From the NCBI GenBank assembly GCA_028291985.1, contig JAQGNE010000014.1, positions 1 to 36,115 on the forward strand: DNA of 36,115 bases, read 5' to 3'. The position numbers and the translations under genes are program-made. The stretch comes from Polaromonas sp. GTDB lineage: Bacteria; Pseudomonadota; Gammaproteobacteria; Burkholderiales; Burkholderiaceae_C. The notes under the pieces are model-generated. The model saw nothing but the letters and a program-made list of their open reading frames with translations, ran no database searches and was not told the origin of the DNA. Positions 18,663 to 27,201 of this stretch are shown here, one piece after another; position 1 is the stretch's first letter, and each line of letters begins with the position of its first letter.

Positions 18663-18695
18663 TGGTTTACCAAATACGGTTATGGTGGTTTACCA
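18663..18695. promoter_or_regulatory. Pair of identical TGGTTTACCA operator boxes
   Basis: TGGTTTACCA occurs at 18663-18672 and again at 18686-18695, 23 bp apart start to start (about two helical turns). The sequence fits the known TGGTNN-ACCA type sites of FadR-subgroup GntR regulators. The boxes lie between the divergent GntR and dehydrogenase genes and probably control both. Confidence 0.72.
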
Positions 18696-18786
18696 CTATG
18701 TCGATGGTTCCCGGGGTCCCTAAGATGGCGCAGGACATGCCGATAGCCTTTGGCAGCGGCTGATTCGAATCTGTAAAGGAACAAGG

Positions 18787-20202
18787 ATGAGTGAGTGTTT
18801 GAACAGCAGCACGCTGCAGTCCCTGCGCGGACCTGCAAACCAGCCGCTGGGCCGGCCCGGCTACCCGCGTGCCGCAAACCTGCCGGGCGTGGTGCACCTG
18901 GGGTTGGGCGCGTTCCACCGGGCTCATCAGGCCATGGTGTTTGATGCCTTGATGCAGCGCGGAGACGGGCGCTGGGGGCTGCTCGGCGTGGCCATGAAGT
19001 CGACCCGGCTGGCCGATGCGATGGCGGCGCAGGACGGTTTGTATTCCGTGCAGATCAACAGTCGGGAAGGGTGTTCCTGGGTGGTGGTCGGCTCGGTATT
19101 GCAGACCTGCGTGGCTGCGCGCGAGCGCCATCAGGTGGTGGCCGCGCTGGCTTCGCCAGCCACCCGCTGGGTAACGCTGACAGTGACAGAGAAGGGTTAC
19201 GGCCCCGAACTCGCCGCGCTGCTGGTGGACGGCTTCGCCGCACGCCGCGCGGCCCAGGCGGGTGCGCTCACCGTCGCCTCCTGCGACAACCTCAACGACA
19301 ACGGCCGCAAGCTGCAGCAGCTCTGCACCGATCATGCCCGCAGCCGTGACGCAGCGCTGGCCGGCTGGATGGACGCGCACTGCTTTTTTCCCAACAGCAT
19401 GGTCGACCGCATCGTGCCGGCAGCAACACCCGAGCGCCTGCAGGAAGCCGCCGATGCACTGGGCGTAAGCGACCAGTGCGCGCTGGGCACCGAAGGCTAC
19501 TGGGAGTGGGTGATTGAAAACCGCTTCGCCGAGCCGGCCGATGCCGACGTGCTGGCCTCCGTGGGCGTCAAGGTGGTGACCGATGTGCACCCCTTCGAGC
19601 AGGCGAAACTCTACATGCTTAATGGCAGTCATTCGGCCATGGCCTGCATGGGGGCAGTACTCGGTTTACCTACGGTGAGCGATTGCGTGGCCCAGCCGCA
19701 GATCCGCAGCTTTGTGCATGCGCTGATGACGCAGGACATCATGCCGGGCCTGGCGCGCCCCGACACCGCGGCCTACCGCGACGCACTGCTGGCTCGCTTC
19801 GCCAACCCGGCGCTCAAGCACAGCGTGCACCAGATCGCGACCGACAACTCGCTGAAGATTCCGCAGCGCTGGCCGCCCTCCGTGGCGGCGCAACTCGCAA
19901 GCGGCGGCAAGGTCAAGCACCTGGCATTCGCGGCGGCAGCCTGGATGCGGTATTGCCGCGGTGTAGACGAGCACGCCCAGGCCTATAGCCTGAAGGACCC
20001 GAACGGGGAGATGCTGCAGGCAACGGCACGGCGGCACGCAGGCGACGCGCCCGCAACGGTAAAAGCTTTGCTCGGAATCGCCACCATCTGGGGCGAAGAA
20101 CTGCCGCGCGATGAGCGCTGGACGGCGCCTGTCACGCACTGGCTGCAGCGCATCAAGGCTGTGGGCCTGGGCCCAGCACTGGTCGAGCTGAACCTGGACT
20201 GA
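18787..20202 (+). CDS. uxuB: Mannitol dehydrogenase family protein, probable D-fructuronate reductase
   Basis: This 471-residue cytoplasmic NAD-dependent polyol or uronate dehydrogenase would reduce fructuronate to mannonate. It has the Rossmann segment VVHLGLGAFHRAHQ at 36-48, TEKGY at 134-138, SCDNLNDNG at 165-173, FPNSMVDRIVP at 201-211 and the catalytic K274-x4-N279-x2-H282 in KLYMLNGSHS. This pattern covers mannitol, arabinitol and fructuronate (UxuB) enzymes, and substrate cannot be read directly. Fructuronate is favoured by the nearby ManD, which uses the product. Two AAGGA-type boxes precede ATG 18787. It is transcribed away from its GntR regulator across the operator boxes. Confidence 0.85.
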   Translation: MSECLNSSTLQSLRGPANQPLGRPGYPRAANLPGVVHLGLGAFHRAHQAMVFDALMQRGDGRWGLLGVAMKSTRLADAMAAQDGLYSVQINSREGCSWVVVGSVLQTCVAARERHQVVAALASPATRWVTLTVTEKGYGPELAALLVDGFAARRAAQAGALTVASCDNLNDNGRKLQQLCTDHARSRDAALAGWMDAHCFFPNSMVDRIVPAATPERLQEAADALGVSDQCALGTEGYWEWVIENRFAEPADADVLASVGVKVVTDVHPFEQAKLYMLNGSHSAMACMGAVLGLPTVSDCVAQPQIRSFVHALMTQDIMPGLARPDTAAYRDALLARFANPALKHSVHQIATDNSLKIPQRWPPSVAAQLASGGKVKHLAFAAAAWMRYCRGVDEHAQAYSLKDPNGEMLQATARRHAGDAPATVKALLGIATIWGEELPRDERWTAPVTHWLQRIKAVGLGPALVELNLD

Positions 20203-20279
20203 GAGCGGAGCGGCTTGACCTTTGGGCAGCAGAAGGCGTTGAAGCTCTGCGGCCCATGTTCCTTCTGTCGCCAAGGCTC

Positions 20280-21338
20280 TTAAAGCCGCACGCCGACCTT
20301 GGCAGCAGCACCCACGAGCTCCTGCCAGGTCTGGCTATCGATAGCGATGCCTTCAGCCTCGCGCTGCAAGCGGCAGACGCGCTCCGGGTCGCCGGCTAGC
20401 TGCACTGCGTCGAAGCCAGGTGCCACCGGCCCGGCCTGCAGCCACGCTACAAAGGCCAGGGCTTCCTGCTCAAACACCGTTTGGGTGCCCAGTTTGGCCG
20501 GATCGATCAACACGGTCAGCATGCCGTTGGTCACCGCACGCACGCCGGGGTTGGTTGGCCTGTGCCAGGTTCCACTGCCGGTCAGGGCGCCGCCCAGCAA
20601 TTCACACGCCACGGCCAAGCCGTAACCCTTGTGTTCGCCAAAGGCCAGCAGCGCGCCAAACAGGCCCTTGCTTTGCGGCACCACCACCACCCCGGGGTCG
20701 GTGGTGGGCAATCCGTCTTCGTCGATCAGCGTGCCGGGTTCGACGCGTCGGCCTTCGTTGTGGGCAACGCGCATCTTTCCCTGCGCCACGCGGCTGGTGG
20801 CGAAATCCAGCACGAAGGGGTCACGTCCTGCAAGCGGGATACCGATGCAACACGGATTGGTGCCATAACGCCCGTCGGCCCCGCCAAAGGGCGCCACCAC
20901 GGGCCGCGAGAGCACGTTGACAAAATGCAGCGACACCAGGCCCTGGGCCACGGCCATCTCGGCAAAGTACCCGATGCGGCCGAGGTGATGCGCGTTGGCC
21001 AGCGACATGATGCAACTGCCGTGGCTTTTGGCGCGGGTAATGCCCAGAGCCATCGCCTGCTCACCGACGACCTGGCCATAGCCGCGCTGGCCGTTCAGCG
21101 TCAGCAGCGCACCGCTATCCAGCACGATCTGGACGTCGCTGTTGGGCTTGAGGCCGCCTTCAAGTACCGCGTCCACATAACGCGGCAACATGCCTACGCC
21201 GTGCGAGTCATGGCCACTGAGGTTGGCCAGCACCAGGTTGGCCGCAACGGTGGCGGCCTCTTCGGCAGAGCTGCCGGCCGCTATTAAAACAGTAGCTAAT
21301 TGTGCCCGCAGTTGCTGGGCTGGAAGTATTTTTTGCAT
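20280..21338 (-). CDS. Ldh family NAD(P)-dependent oxidoreductase (malate/L-lactate dehydrogenase type)
   Basis: This 352-residue cytoplasmic dehydrogenase belongs to the family of sulfolactate, ureidoglycolate and 2,3-diketogulonate reductases, which is unrelated to classical LDH. Family marks are GHDSHGVGMLPRYV at 42-55, GQRGYGQVVGEQAM, a SCIMSLANAHHLGRIGYFAE segment with the catalytic His, PCCIGIPLAGRDPFVLDFATS, and FGEHKGYGLAVACELLGGALTG. It lies 21 bp after the altronate dehydratase gene on the same strand, so the two form a unit; a 2-keto acid reductase role is likely. Residues 1 to about 20 are encoded by an antisense copy of the dispersed repeat. No strong ribosome binding site precedes the start. 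Confidence 0.88.
   Translation of the reverse strand: MQKILPAQQLRAQLATVLIAAGSSAEEAATVAANLVLANLSGHDSHGVGMLPRYVDAVLEGGLKPNSDVQIVLDSGALLTLNGQRGYGQVVGEQAMALGITRAKSHGSCIMSLANAHHLGRIGYFAEMAVAQGLVSLHFVNVLSRPVVAPFGGADGRYGTNPCCIGIPLAGRDPFVLDFATSRVAQGKMRVAHNEGRRVEPGTLIDEDGLPTTDPGVVVVPQSKGLFGALLAFGEHKGYGLAVACELLGGALTGSGTWHRPTNPGVRAVTNGMLTVLIDPAKLGTQTVFEQEALAFVAWLQAGPVAPGFDAVQLAGDPERVCRLQREAEGIAIDSQTWQELVGAAAKVGVRL
21280..21338 (+). repeat. Dispersed repeat, copy D, overlapping the Ldh-family gene start
   Basis: It starts GCTATTAAAACAGTAGCT, then GTGCCCG, then GCTGGGCTGG, and ends in a T run at 21328-21333, just short of the start codon. Its first 13 bases and the GTGCCCG block match copy A at 124-192. 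Read on the minus strand it encodes the first ~20 residues of the oxidoreductase. Confidence 0.7.
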
Positions 21339-21359
21339 ATGAAAAGTGTTTAAACGGGC

Positions 21360-22886
21360 TTACATCACCGCGCCAACCTGCCAGGGCACAAATTCGTTCT
21401 GGCCATAGCCGTGTTTTTCGCTCTTGCTTTGCTCGCCGGACGCGGTTGCCAGCACCATTTCAAAAATGCGCTGGCCCATGCTTTGGACCGACACGCCGCC
21501 GTCGATGATGTCGCCGCAGTTGATGTCCATGTCTTCTTCCTGCCGCTGCCACAGCGCCGAGTTGGTGGCCAGCTTGAGTGACGGTGACGGCGCGCAGCCA
21601 TAAGCCGAGCCGCGGCCGGTGGTAAAGCAGATCACGTTGGCGCCGCCGGCCACCTGGCCGGTAGCGCTGACCGGGTCGTAGCCCGGCGTGTCCATGTAAA
21701 CAAAACCGTGCTCGGTCACCGGCTCAGCGTACTCATAAACCGCTTCCAGGTTGCTGGTGCCGCCCTTGGCCACCGCGCCGAGTGACTTTTCAAGAATGGT
21801 GGTGAGGCCACCGGCCTTGTTGCCGGGCGACGGGTTGTTGTTCATCTCGCCGCCGTTGATGCGGGTGTAGTTTTCCCACCATTTGATGCGGTTGATCAGC
21901 TTGTCGGCGATGTCCGGACGCACGGCGCGGCGCGTCAGCAGGTGTTCGGCGCCATAGATCTCGGGCGTCTCGCTCAAAATTGCCGTGCCGCCATGTGCCA
22001 CCAGCAGATCCACCGCCGCACCCAGCGCCGGATTCGCGCTGATGCCCGAGTAGCCATCCGAGCCGCCGCATTGCAGGCCAATCGTGATGTGCGCCGCGCT
22101 GCAGGGCTCGCGCTTGACGGCATTCGCGCGCGGTAGCATCTCGTTGATGAGCGCAATGCCCCGGTCGACCGTTTTGCGGGTGCCGCCGGTGTCCTGGATA
22201 TTGAAGACGCGAAAGTTGTCGCCCTCCCGCAAGGCGCTGTGCGCCAGCCAGGCGTTGATCTGGTTCGCCTCACAGCCCAGGCCGACCACCAGCACGCCGG
22301 CAAAGTTGGGGTGCGTGGCGTAGCCGGCCAGCGTGCGCTCCAGCACCTGCATACCCATGCCTTCGGTGTCCATGCCGCAGCCGGTGCCATGAGTGAGCGC
22401 CACCACGCCGTCGACGTTGGGAAAATCCTGTAGCGCCGACGGATTGGTTTGGCGTGAGAAATGATCGGCTATCGCCCGCGCTGCTGTGGCCGAGCAGTTG
22501 ACGCTGGACAGGATGCCGATGTAGTTGCGGGTGGCCACCCGGCCATCAGCGCGCTTGATGCCCATGAAAGTGGCCTCGCGCAGTGGCACGGCGGGCTTGA
22601 TATCGGCGCCTACCGCATAGTCGCGTGCGAAGTCGCCCTTGTCGGGCCCCATGTTCAGGTTATGGGTATGCACATGCTCGCCGGGCGCAATGGGGCGGCT
22701 GGCAAAGCCGATGATCTGGTTGTAGCGCCGGATGGCATCGCCTGTGTTCAAGGCGCGTGTAGCTACCTTATGTCCGGGCGGTATCAGGCCTTTGGTGGTG
22801 ATGCTTTCGATGGACGTGCCGCCTATAAGCTGGGTTCTCGCGATGACGACGTCGTCGTCTGGGTGGAGTCTGATGAAGGGGGTCAT
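21360..22886 (-). CDS. uxaA: Altronate dehydratase family protein (UxaA/GarD superfamily)
   Basis: This 508-residue full-length member of the family would dehydrate D-altronate to 2-keto-3-deoxygluconate with Fe2+ or Mn2+. The N-terminal SAF domain (about 1-85) includes IAPGEHVHTHN. The core has GIKRADGRVATRNYIGILSSVNCSATAA, THGTGCGMD at 165-173, GLGCEANQI at 202-210, QCGGSDGYSGISANPALG, and the C-terminal FTTGRGSAYGCAPSPSLKLATNS. Conserved Cys residues are all present. Other family members act on galactarate or other aldonates, and here the linked SDR and FAH genes make a different aldonate possible. It begins the uxaA-ldh unit, downstream of a long inverted-repeat region. Confidence 0.9.
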   Translation of the reverse strand: MTPFIRLHPDDDVVIARTQLIGGTSIESITTKGLIPPGHKVATRALNTGDAIRRYNQIIGFASRPIAPGEHVHTHNLNMGPDKGDFARDYAVGADIKPAVPLREATFMGIKRADGRVATRNYIGILSSVNCSATAARAIADHFSRQTNPSALQDFPNVDGVVALTHGTGCGMDTEGMGMQVLERTLAGYATHPNFAGVLVVGLGCEANQINAWLAHSALREGDNFRVFNIQDTGGTRKTVDRGIALINEMLPRANAVKREPCSAAHITIGLQCGGSDGYSGISANPALGAAVDLLVAHGGTAILSETPEIYGAEHLLTRRAVRPDIADKLINRIKWWENYTRINGGEMNNNPSPGNKAGGLTTILEKSLGAVAKGGTSNLEAVYEYAEPVTEHGFVYMDTPGYDPVSATGQVAGGANVICFTTGRGSAYGCAPSPSLKLATNSALWQRQEEDMDINCGDIIDGGVSVQSMGQRIFEMVLATASGEQSKSEKHGYGQNEFVPWQVGAVM

Positions 22887-22956
22887 GGTGAGATGTCTTT
22901 AATGTATGGATGTGAATTTCTGCATTCAGGACAGCGTGCTCGGGTGTGCGGGCCTG

Positions 22957-23049
22957 GGAGGCTGGGGCGGGTAGCTCCGCGAATGTCCCCCGCGTGGCCT
23001 CGGGCCACTGCTCCTCCTTGATTTCGCTGCGCTACCCGCCCCAGCCTCC
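22957..23049. repeat. Long inverted repeat with 19-bp perfect arms
   Basis: GGAGGCTGGGGCGGGTAGC at 22957-22975 is exactly complementary to 23031-23049. The 55-base loop contains CTCCTCCTTGAT at 23011-23022. That 12-mer occurs inverted in the neighbouring element at 23132-23143. The perfect long stem would strongly block or end transcription in either direction. Confidence 0.85.
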
Positions 23050-23099
23050 ATGCTGTTAGCTGGGTGGGTTTGCTTGACTCCAAAACAAGGGCGGTCGCA

Positions 23100-23195
23100 A
23101 GATCATGTCGGTGCGGTGTTCGGCGTAGCGGCATCAAGGAGGAGGCCGCAGGCCGGAGGACAGCCGCGGAGCTGAGCGTCGCGTCGGCATGATCT
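23100..23195. repeat. Second large imperfect inverted repeat
   Basis: The outer arms are 23100-23111 (AGATCATGTCGG) and 23184-23195 (TCGGCATGATCT), matching at 10 of 12 positions. The loop carries ATCAAGGAGGAG (23132-23143), the exact inverse of the 12-mer in the first element, followed by GCCGCAGGCCGGAGG. The two elements look like diverged, oppositely oriented copies of one unit. Confidence 0.65.
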
Positions 23196-23224
23196 CTACG
23201 CTTGAGTCGCATAACCATGCAGCT

Positions 23225-24619
23225 TCAGTAAAACATCTTCGGCAGCCACAACACCGCCCTGGGAAAGTAGGTGATGATGCCCAGGCTGATCAAAAGCGGC
23301 ACCAGCCACGGCAGGATGGCCATCGTGGTGCGCTCGACAGACAACTTGGCCACCCGCGCCAGCACAAACAGCACCATGCCCATCGGCGGGTGCAGCAGGC
23401 CGATCATCAGATTGAGCACCATCACCAGCCCGAAATGCACCGGGTCTATACCCAGCTTTTGCGTGATGGGCAGCAGGATCGGAACCAGAATCGTGATGGC
23501 CGCGGTGGGCTCCAGGAAGCAGCCTACAAACAGCATCAAGAGATTGGCCAGCAGCAGGAACACCCACGCTTCCTGCGTGAAGCCCAGTACCCATTCCGCA
23601 ATGCCGGCTGTCACGCCGGTGGCGGTCAGCATCCAGCCAAATATCGAGGCAGCCGCCACGATGAACAACACCGTCGCTGTGGTTTCCACCGTGTCCAGAC
23701 AGACCTTGACAAACATCCGGAACTTGAGTGTGCGGTACCAGGCAAAGCCCAGCACCATGGCCCAGACGCAGGCGGCAATCGCGCCCTCGGTGGGTGTAAA
23801 GAGGCCTGTGGTCATGCCGCCGATCAGCAGAACCGGTGTCATGATGGGCAGTACCGCCTCGAAGCGAAACAGCTTGTCGAGCACAAAAAGCGCGACCAAA
23901 CCGATGGCTACGGTGGTCTGCGCCGGGGCGCCAGCCTTGGTGATCAGCAGCCACATCACCAGTGGCCAGCCGGCCACCACTGCCATCTCGAACAGCGCCT
24001 TGCCGAAGCGGCTGGATGAAAAACGAATGTCGCCGCCCCACTTGTTCTTGTGCGCGAACCAGGCCACGGTCAGCATCATCAGAAACGCCATCAGCAGCCC
24101 GGGCAGCAAGCCCGCCAGAAAAAGCGCGCCAATCGATACGTTGGCCATCATGCCGTAGATCACGAAGGGCAGGCTGGGTGGAATGATGGGCCCCAGCGTG
24201 GCCGACGCTGCGGTTACGCCGACTGCAAATTCCGACGTATAGCCGTGCTCCTTCATGGCCTTGATTTCAATCGTGCCCAGGCCGGCGGCATCGGCAATGG
24301 CGGTGCCGCTCATGCCCGCAAAAATCACCGAGCCCACCACATTGACATGGCCCAGTCCGCCCTTGAGCCAGCCCACCAGGGCCAGTGCGAAGTTGTAGAT
24401 ACGGGTGGTGATGCCGGCGTTGTTCATCAGGTTGCCGGCCAGGATGAAAAACGGCACCGCCAGCAACGGAAAGCTGTCAATGCCCGAGATCATCCGGTGG
24501 ATCACCACAAAAGGCGGCAGGCTTCCGCTGGACCAGATGTAGACCAGCGATGCGCCCGCCATGGCAATGGCCACCGGGACGCCCGCGCCCATGAAGATCA
24601 GAAAAAAGATTTTCAGCAT
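23225..24619 (-). CDS. dctM: TRAP transporter large permease, DctM type
   Basis: This is the 464-residue large inner-membrane subunit of a tripartite ATP-independent periplasmic transporter, which uses a sodium gradient to import carboxylates. It begins MLKIFFLIFMGAGVPVAIAMAG and has about a dozen hydrophobic segments. Typical motifs include IDSFPLLAVPFFILAGNLMN, SGTAIADAAGLGTIEIKAM, ASATLGPIIPPSLPFVIYG, GLFTPTEGAIAACVWA and LLHPPMGMVLFV. I chose ATG 24619 because upstream codons in the open frame overlap dctQ and lack family sequence. It is last in the order dctP-dctQ-dctM, 10 bp after dctQ. Confidence 0.94.
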   Translation of the reverse strand: MLKIFFLIFMGAGVPVAIAMAGASLVYIWSSGSLPPFVVIHRMISGIDSFPLLAVPFFILAGNLMNNAGITTRIYNFALALVGWLKGGLGHVNVVGSVIFAGMSGTAIADAAGLGTIEIKAMKEHGYTSEFAVGVTAASATLGPIIPPSLPFVIYGMMANVSIGALFLAGLLPGLLMAFLMMLTVAWFAHKNKWGGDIRFSSSRFGKALFEMAVVAGWPLVMWLLITKAGAPAQTTVAIGLVALFVLDKLFRFEAVLPIMTPVLLIGGMTTGLFTPTEGAIAACVWAMVLGFAWYRTLKFRMFVKVCLDTVETTATVLFIVAAASIFGWMLTATGVTAGIAEWVLGFTQEAWVFLLLANLLMLFVGCFLEPTAAITILVPILLPITQKLGIDPVHFGLVMVLNLMIGLLHPPMGMVLFVLARVAKLSVERTTMAILPWLVPLLISLGIITYFPRAVLWLPKMFY

Positions 24620-24629
24620 GACGACCTTG

Positions 24630-25184
24630 TTAACGATCCAGCATGGTGGACTCGGGCCGCTCCAGCACACTGAAGCCGCGCCGGTAATGGATGACCGCAA
24701 CCTGGACCGAGCGAAACAGCATGATGGCAAAGCCCAGCAGGCATATGCCGTAAACCACATTCATGGGCATGTCGACAATCGTCATGCGGGTGTGGTTGCC
24801 GATCTTGAGCATCATCTGCACCGTCATCACAACCGCTGCGGCAAAAAACCCGATGCGCAGCCCATCAACCCCGGTGGACATCAGCCGGCCCATCCGTGCG
24901 GGCATGTGGCGGTAGAAGAAGTCCACATGGATATGGTTGTTTTTGGCAACCCCGATCGCCGCGCCCACAAACACGACGGCAATCAGGAGGTAGCGAGCGA
25001 TCTCTTCTGTCCAGGCAGCGGAGTCGTTCATCACATAACGGGTCACGAACTGGTAGAACACCGTCAATCCGAGCACCCAGAAAAAGGCCAACGCCAACCA
25101 TGCCTCCGGCGTGGTGTGCGAAAAATCGACCGTCTCGTCTTCGGTATGAAACTCACCGTCATCGCTGATTATTTTTTCGCTCAT
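24630..25184 (-). CDS. dctQ: TRAP transporter small permease, DctQ type
   Basis: This 184-residue small membrane subunit pairs with DctM. After an acidic cytoplasmic lead there are four hydrophobic segments. The first two flank VFYQFVTRYVMNDSAAWTEEIARYLLIAVVFVGAAIG, the standard DctQ W-x-E-E motif with a following helix. NNHIHVDFFYRHMP follows. The start at 25184 has GGAAAG about 8 bp upstream; an ATG at 25211 would add nine residues. It lies 58 bp after dctP. Confidence 0.92.
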   Translation of the reverse strand: MSEKIISDDGEFHTEDETVDFSHTTPEAWLALAFFWVLGLTVFYQFVTRYVMNDSAAWTEEIARYLLIAVVFVGAAIGVAKNNHIHVDFFYRHMPARMGRLMSTGVDGLRIGFFAAAVVMTVQMMLKIGNHTRMTIVDMPMNVVYGICLLGFAIMLFRSVQVAVIHYRRGFSVLERPESTMLDR

Positions 25185-25242
25185 GGCGCTTTCCAGAGGG
25201 GTGGGCTCCATGCCGCGCTGCCGCGGCGTGGAGCATGCAGGC

Positions 25243-26247
25243 TCACTTCAGCGCAGTGATGCGGTCATAGTCTTGTTGCCGGTAGCCGTGATCAGTCGGC
25301 TTGGTGTTCTTGAGCACCGCTTCCCGGAACGCGTTCTTGTCCACCGTGATGACGTTGTTGCCTTTTTTCTTGAACTCGTCGACCAGCCGGGTTTCGGAGG
25401 CGATGATTTCACGGCCGGTTTTTTCAGCCGCCTCCAGCATCACGTCCGAAAACATTTTTTTCTCATCGGCAGACAGCTTGCCCCACAGCTGGCCGGAGGT
25501 CACGGTGAGCAGCGAGTCGATGATGTGACCGGTGAGGGAAATGTTTTTCTGCACCTCAAAAAACTTCTTCGCCTCGATCGTCGGCAGCGGGTTTTCCTGC
25601 GCATCGACGGTGCCGTTCTGCAGCGCCAGGTAAACCTCGGCAAAGGCTATCGGCGTGGCGTTGGCCCCCAGCGACTTTGGGAATGCCAGGTAGGCCGGTG
25701 CGTCCGGCACCCGGATCTTCAAGCCCTTCATGTCCTCGGGCTTGCTGACAGGCCTGGATGCGGCGGATGTCACATGGCGCGCGCCGTAGTAGTTGAGCGC
25801 GGTGATGTGGTTGCCGCTCCTGTCGTCATAACCTTTTGCAAGCTCACGAAAGACATCGCTTTTTGCGTACCTCAACAGGTGCTCGGGGTCCCGGAAGATG
25901 AACGGAAAGTAGCTCACGGCCAGCGGCTTGTAGGTGTTTCCGGCAAAACTGGCGCCGGTCAGGATGATGTCCACTGTGCCCAGCGTCAGGCCCTGGTTGA
26001 TGTCGGCTTCCTTGCCCAGCGTGGATGCCGGAAAAACCTGGATGTCGTACTTGCCGTTGCTGCGCTTTTTTATCTCGTCGGCGGCCCACACCGAATACTT
26101 GTGAAACGGCTCGGAGGTTTCATAGACATGCGCCCATTTCAGCTTGGTTTGCGCAGATGCAACGCTAAAAAGGCCTGTAGCCCCGGTCAATAAAGCGCAT
26201 ACAGCTATGGTTTTTAGAGTGGATCGTTTGTTCCTGAATGCAGTCAT
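25243..26247 (-). CDS. dctP: TRAP transporter solute-binding protein, DctP family
   Basis: This 334-residue periplasmic protein delivers the substrate to DctQM. The signal peptide runs to about residue 32 (VASA-QTKLKWAH). The mature part shows TSEPFHKYSVWAADEIKKRSNGKYDIQVFPASTLGKEAD, LKIRVPDAPAYLAFPKSLGANATPIAFAEVYLALQNGTVDAQENP, and TGHIIDSLLTVTSG. The Arg in KIRVPD and the QNGTVDAQENP motif are those that bind a carboxylate in this family, so an organic acid or uronate/aldonate is expected. AGGAGA precedes the start at 26247. Codons 11-27 lie within a copy of the dispersed repeat and encode the hydrophobic core of the signal peptide. Confidence 0.94.
   Translation of the reverse strand: MTAFRNKRSTLKTIAVCALLTGATGLFSVASAQTKLKWAHVYETSEPFHKYSVWAADEIKKRSNGKYDIQVFPASTLGKEADINQGLTLGTVDIILTGASFAGNTYKPLAVSYFPFIFRDPEHLLRYAKSDVFRELAKGYDDRSGNHITALNYYGARHVTSAASRPVSKPEDMKGLKIRVPDAPAYLAFPKSLGANATPIAFAEVYLALQNGTVDAQENPLPTIEAKKFFEVQKNISLTGHIIDSLLTVTSGQLWGKLSADEKKMFSDVMLEAAEKTGREIIASETRLVDEFKKKGNNVITVDKNAFREAVLKNTKPTDHGYRQQDYDRITALK
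26167..26215 (-). repeat. Dispersed repeat, copy G, inside the dctP signal peptide
   Basis: On the minus strand it reads AAAAACCATAGCTGTATGCG, then CTTTATTGACC, then GGGGCTACAGGCCTTTTT. The order ATAGCTGT.TGCGC..GGGCT equals that of the intergenic copy at 1667-1730. It is in frame and encodes residues 11-27 of the TRAP binding protein. Confidence 0.72.
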
Positions 26248-26320
26248 GAAAGTCTCCTGGTAGGTTTTAAGTGGCACCGAGAAATGGAAATGGCTTACCT
26301 GGGGGCAAGCGCGTCAAGGC

Positions 26321-27070
26321 TTACGGGAGCGCCGGCGCTTTCAGGGCCTTGTTGGGGGTAGTACGTGTCCAGCTGACGCTGAAGCGCGCGTGGGAGCGGT
26401 CCATGTGTTCATGCATCGCCAGGCGGGCCGCCTGCGCGTCACGCCTTTGCACGGCGTCCAGAATCGCCCGATGCTCGGCAATCGCGGCGTGCCAGGAATC
26501 CATGGTTTCAAAATGCCCGCCGAGGGCTTCAAACAGCGGGCCGCGCCGGGAGTCCCAAAAACGCTGAACGGTTTCGACCAGCACGATGTTTCCGCACGAT
26601 TCGACCAGCGCGGTGTGAAACGCCCGGTCACCGTCCAGAGGCAGCACCCCCCGGTCGGCGTCCTCCTGCATGTGCCGGATCGCGCGGAGCATGGCGTCGG
26701 TGTGCTCTGCCTTGGCGTGGCTGGTGGCCATGAAGGCAATTTCGCCTTCAATCACCTTACGTGCCCGAATCAGTTCGAGCGGTCCCCATTCATCGGGCGA
26801 CAGCTTGGGCGAGCTGCGTGTCGCTGCTTCACGCGCCGACCGGTCCAGTACATAAACGCCGGAGCCGGTCAGCACCTCGACCCAGCCCTCGACCTCCAGC
26901 GCGATCAGGGCTTCGCGCACCGACGGCCGGCTCACGCCAAGCTGGCACGCCAGGTCGCGTTCAGCCGGCAGGCGCTGACCGGGCGCAAACTCGCCTGCGC
27001 TGATGAGCGAGCGAATCTGCTGGGCAATCTGGCGGTAAAGCCGTTGCGGTTCGACAGTCTGAAGTGGCAT
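26321..27070 (-). CDS. GntR-family regulator, FadR subgroup (second copy)
   Basis: This 249-residue regulator has the winged helix-turn-helix at about 10-75 (YRQIAQQIRSLISAGEFAPGQRLPAERDLACQLGVSRPSVREALIALEVEG). GSGVYVLD follows, then an FCD ligand domain with DRAFHTALVESCGN, HAAIAEHRAILDAVQRRDAQAARLAMHEHM. The layout is close to the regulator at 17899-18633 (both have the G-SG-YV wing and FH..L..S.GN), suggesting paralogous control of two branches. It is divergent from the SDR-SDR-FAH unit and downstream of dctP on the same strand. A 73-bp gap separates it from dctP, so it may control both sides. Confidence 0.92.
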   Translation of the reverse strand: MPLQTVEPQRLYRQIAQQIRSLISAGEFAPGQRLPAERDLACQLGVSRPSVREALIALEVEGWVEVLTGSGVYVLDRSAREAATRSSPKLSPDEWGPLELIRARKVIEGEIAFMATSHAKAEHTDAMLRAIRHMQEDADRGVLPLDGDRAFHTALVESCGNIVLVETVQRFWDSRRGPLFEALGGHFETMDSWHAAIAEHRAILDAVQRRDAQAARLAMHEHMDRSHARFSVSWTRTTPNKALKAPALP

Positions 27071-27116
27071 CGGTGTTGCGGGAACGGGCGGGCGGATGGA
27101 AGCGTGTTAAGGGTTA

Positions 27117-27143
27117 GCCACAACTGGACAAGTGGTAAGGCCA
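27117..27143. promoter_or_regulatory. Candidate operator between second GntR gene and SDR unit
   Basis: TGGTAAGGCCA at 27133-27143 resembles the TGGT..ACCA boxes near the first GntR gene. It overlaps a looser inverted repeat around ACTGGACAAGT (27123-27133). The 131-bp divergent gap has no other clear palindrome. Similarity is weaker than at the first regulator, so this is only a candidate. Confidence 0.35.
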
Positions 27144-27201
27144 ATTGATAATCGCACGGCGGCGGCTTCGCAACATCCGGCAAAACCCTGTAGGAATACG
27201 C

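Larger units (their letters stand above)
22887..23224. other. Intergenic region made mostly of long inverted repeats
   Basis: These 338 bp lie between the TRAP permease stop and the altronate dehydratase start, both on the minus strand. No gene is visible. From 22957 to 23195 it is made of two large imperfect hairpins placed tail to tail, described separately. The short stretch 22887-22956 must carry any promoter for the altronate dehydratase gene. Confidence 0.55.

Noticed and set aside
23189..24673. Plus-strand open frames opposite the TRAP permease genes
   Set aside because: They are rich in H, Q and R, have no family match, and lie opposite clear membrane-protein genes with TRAP motifs.
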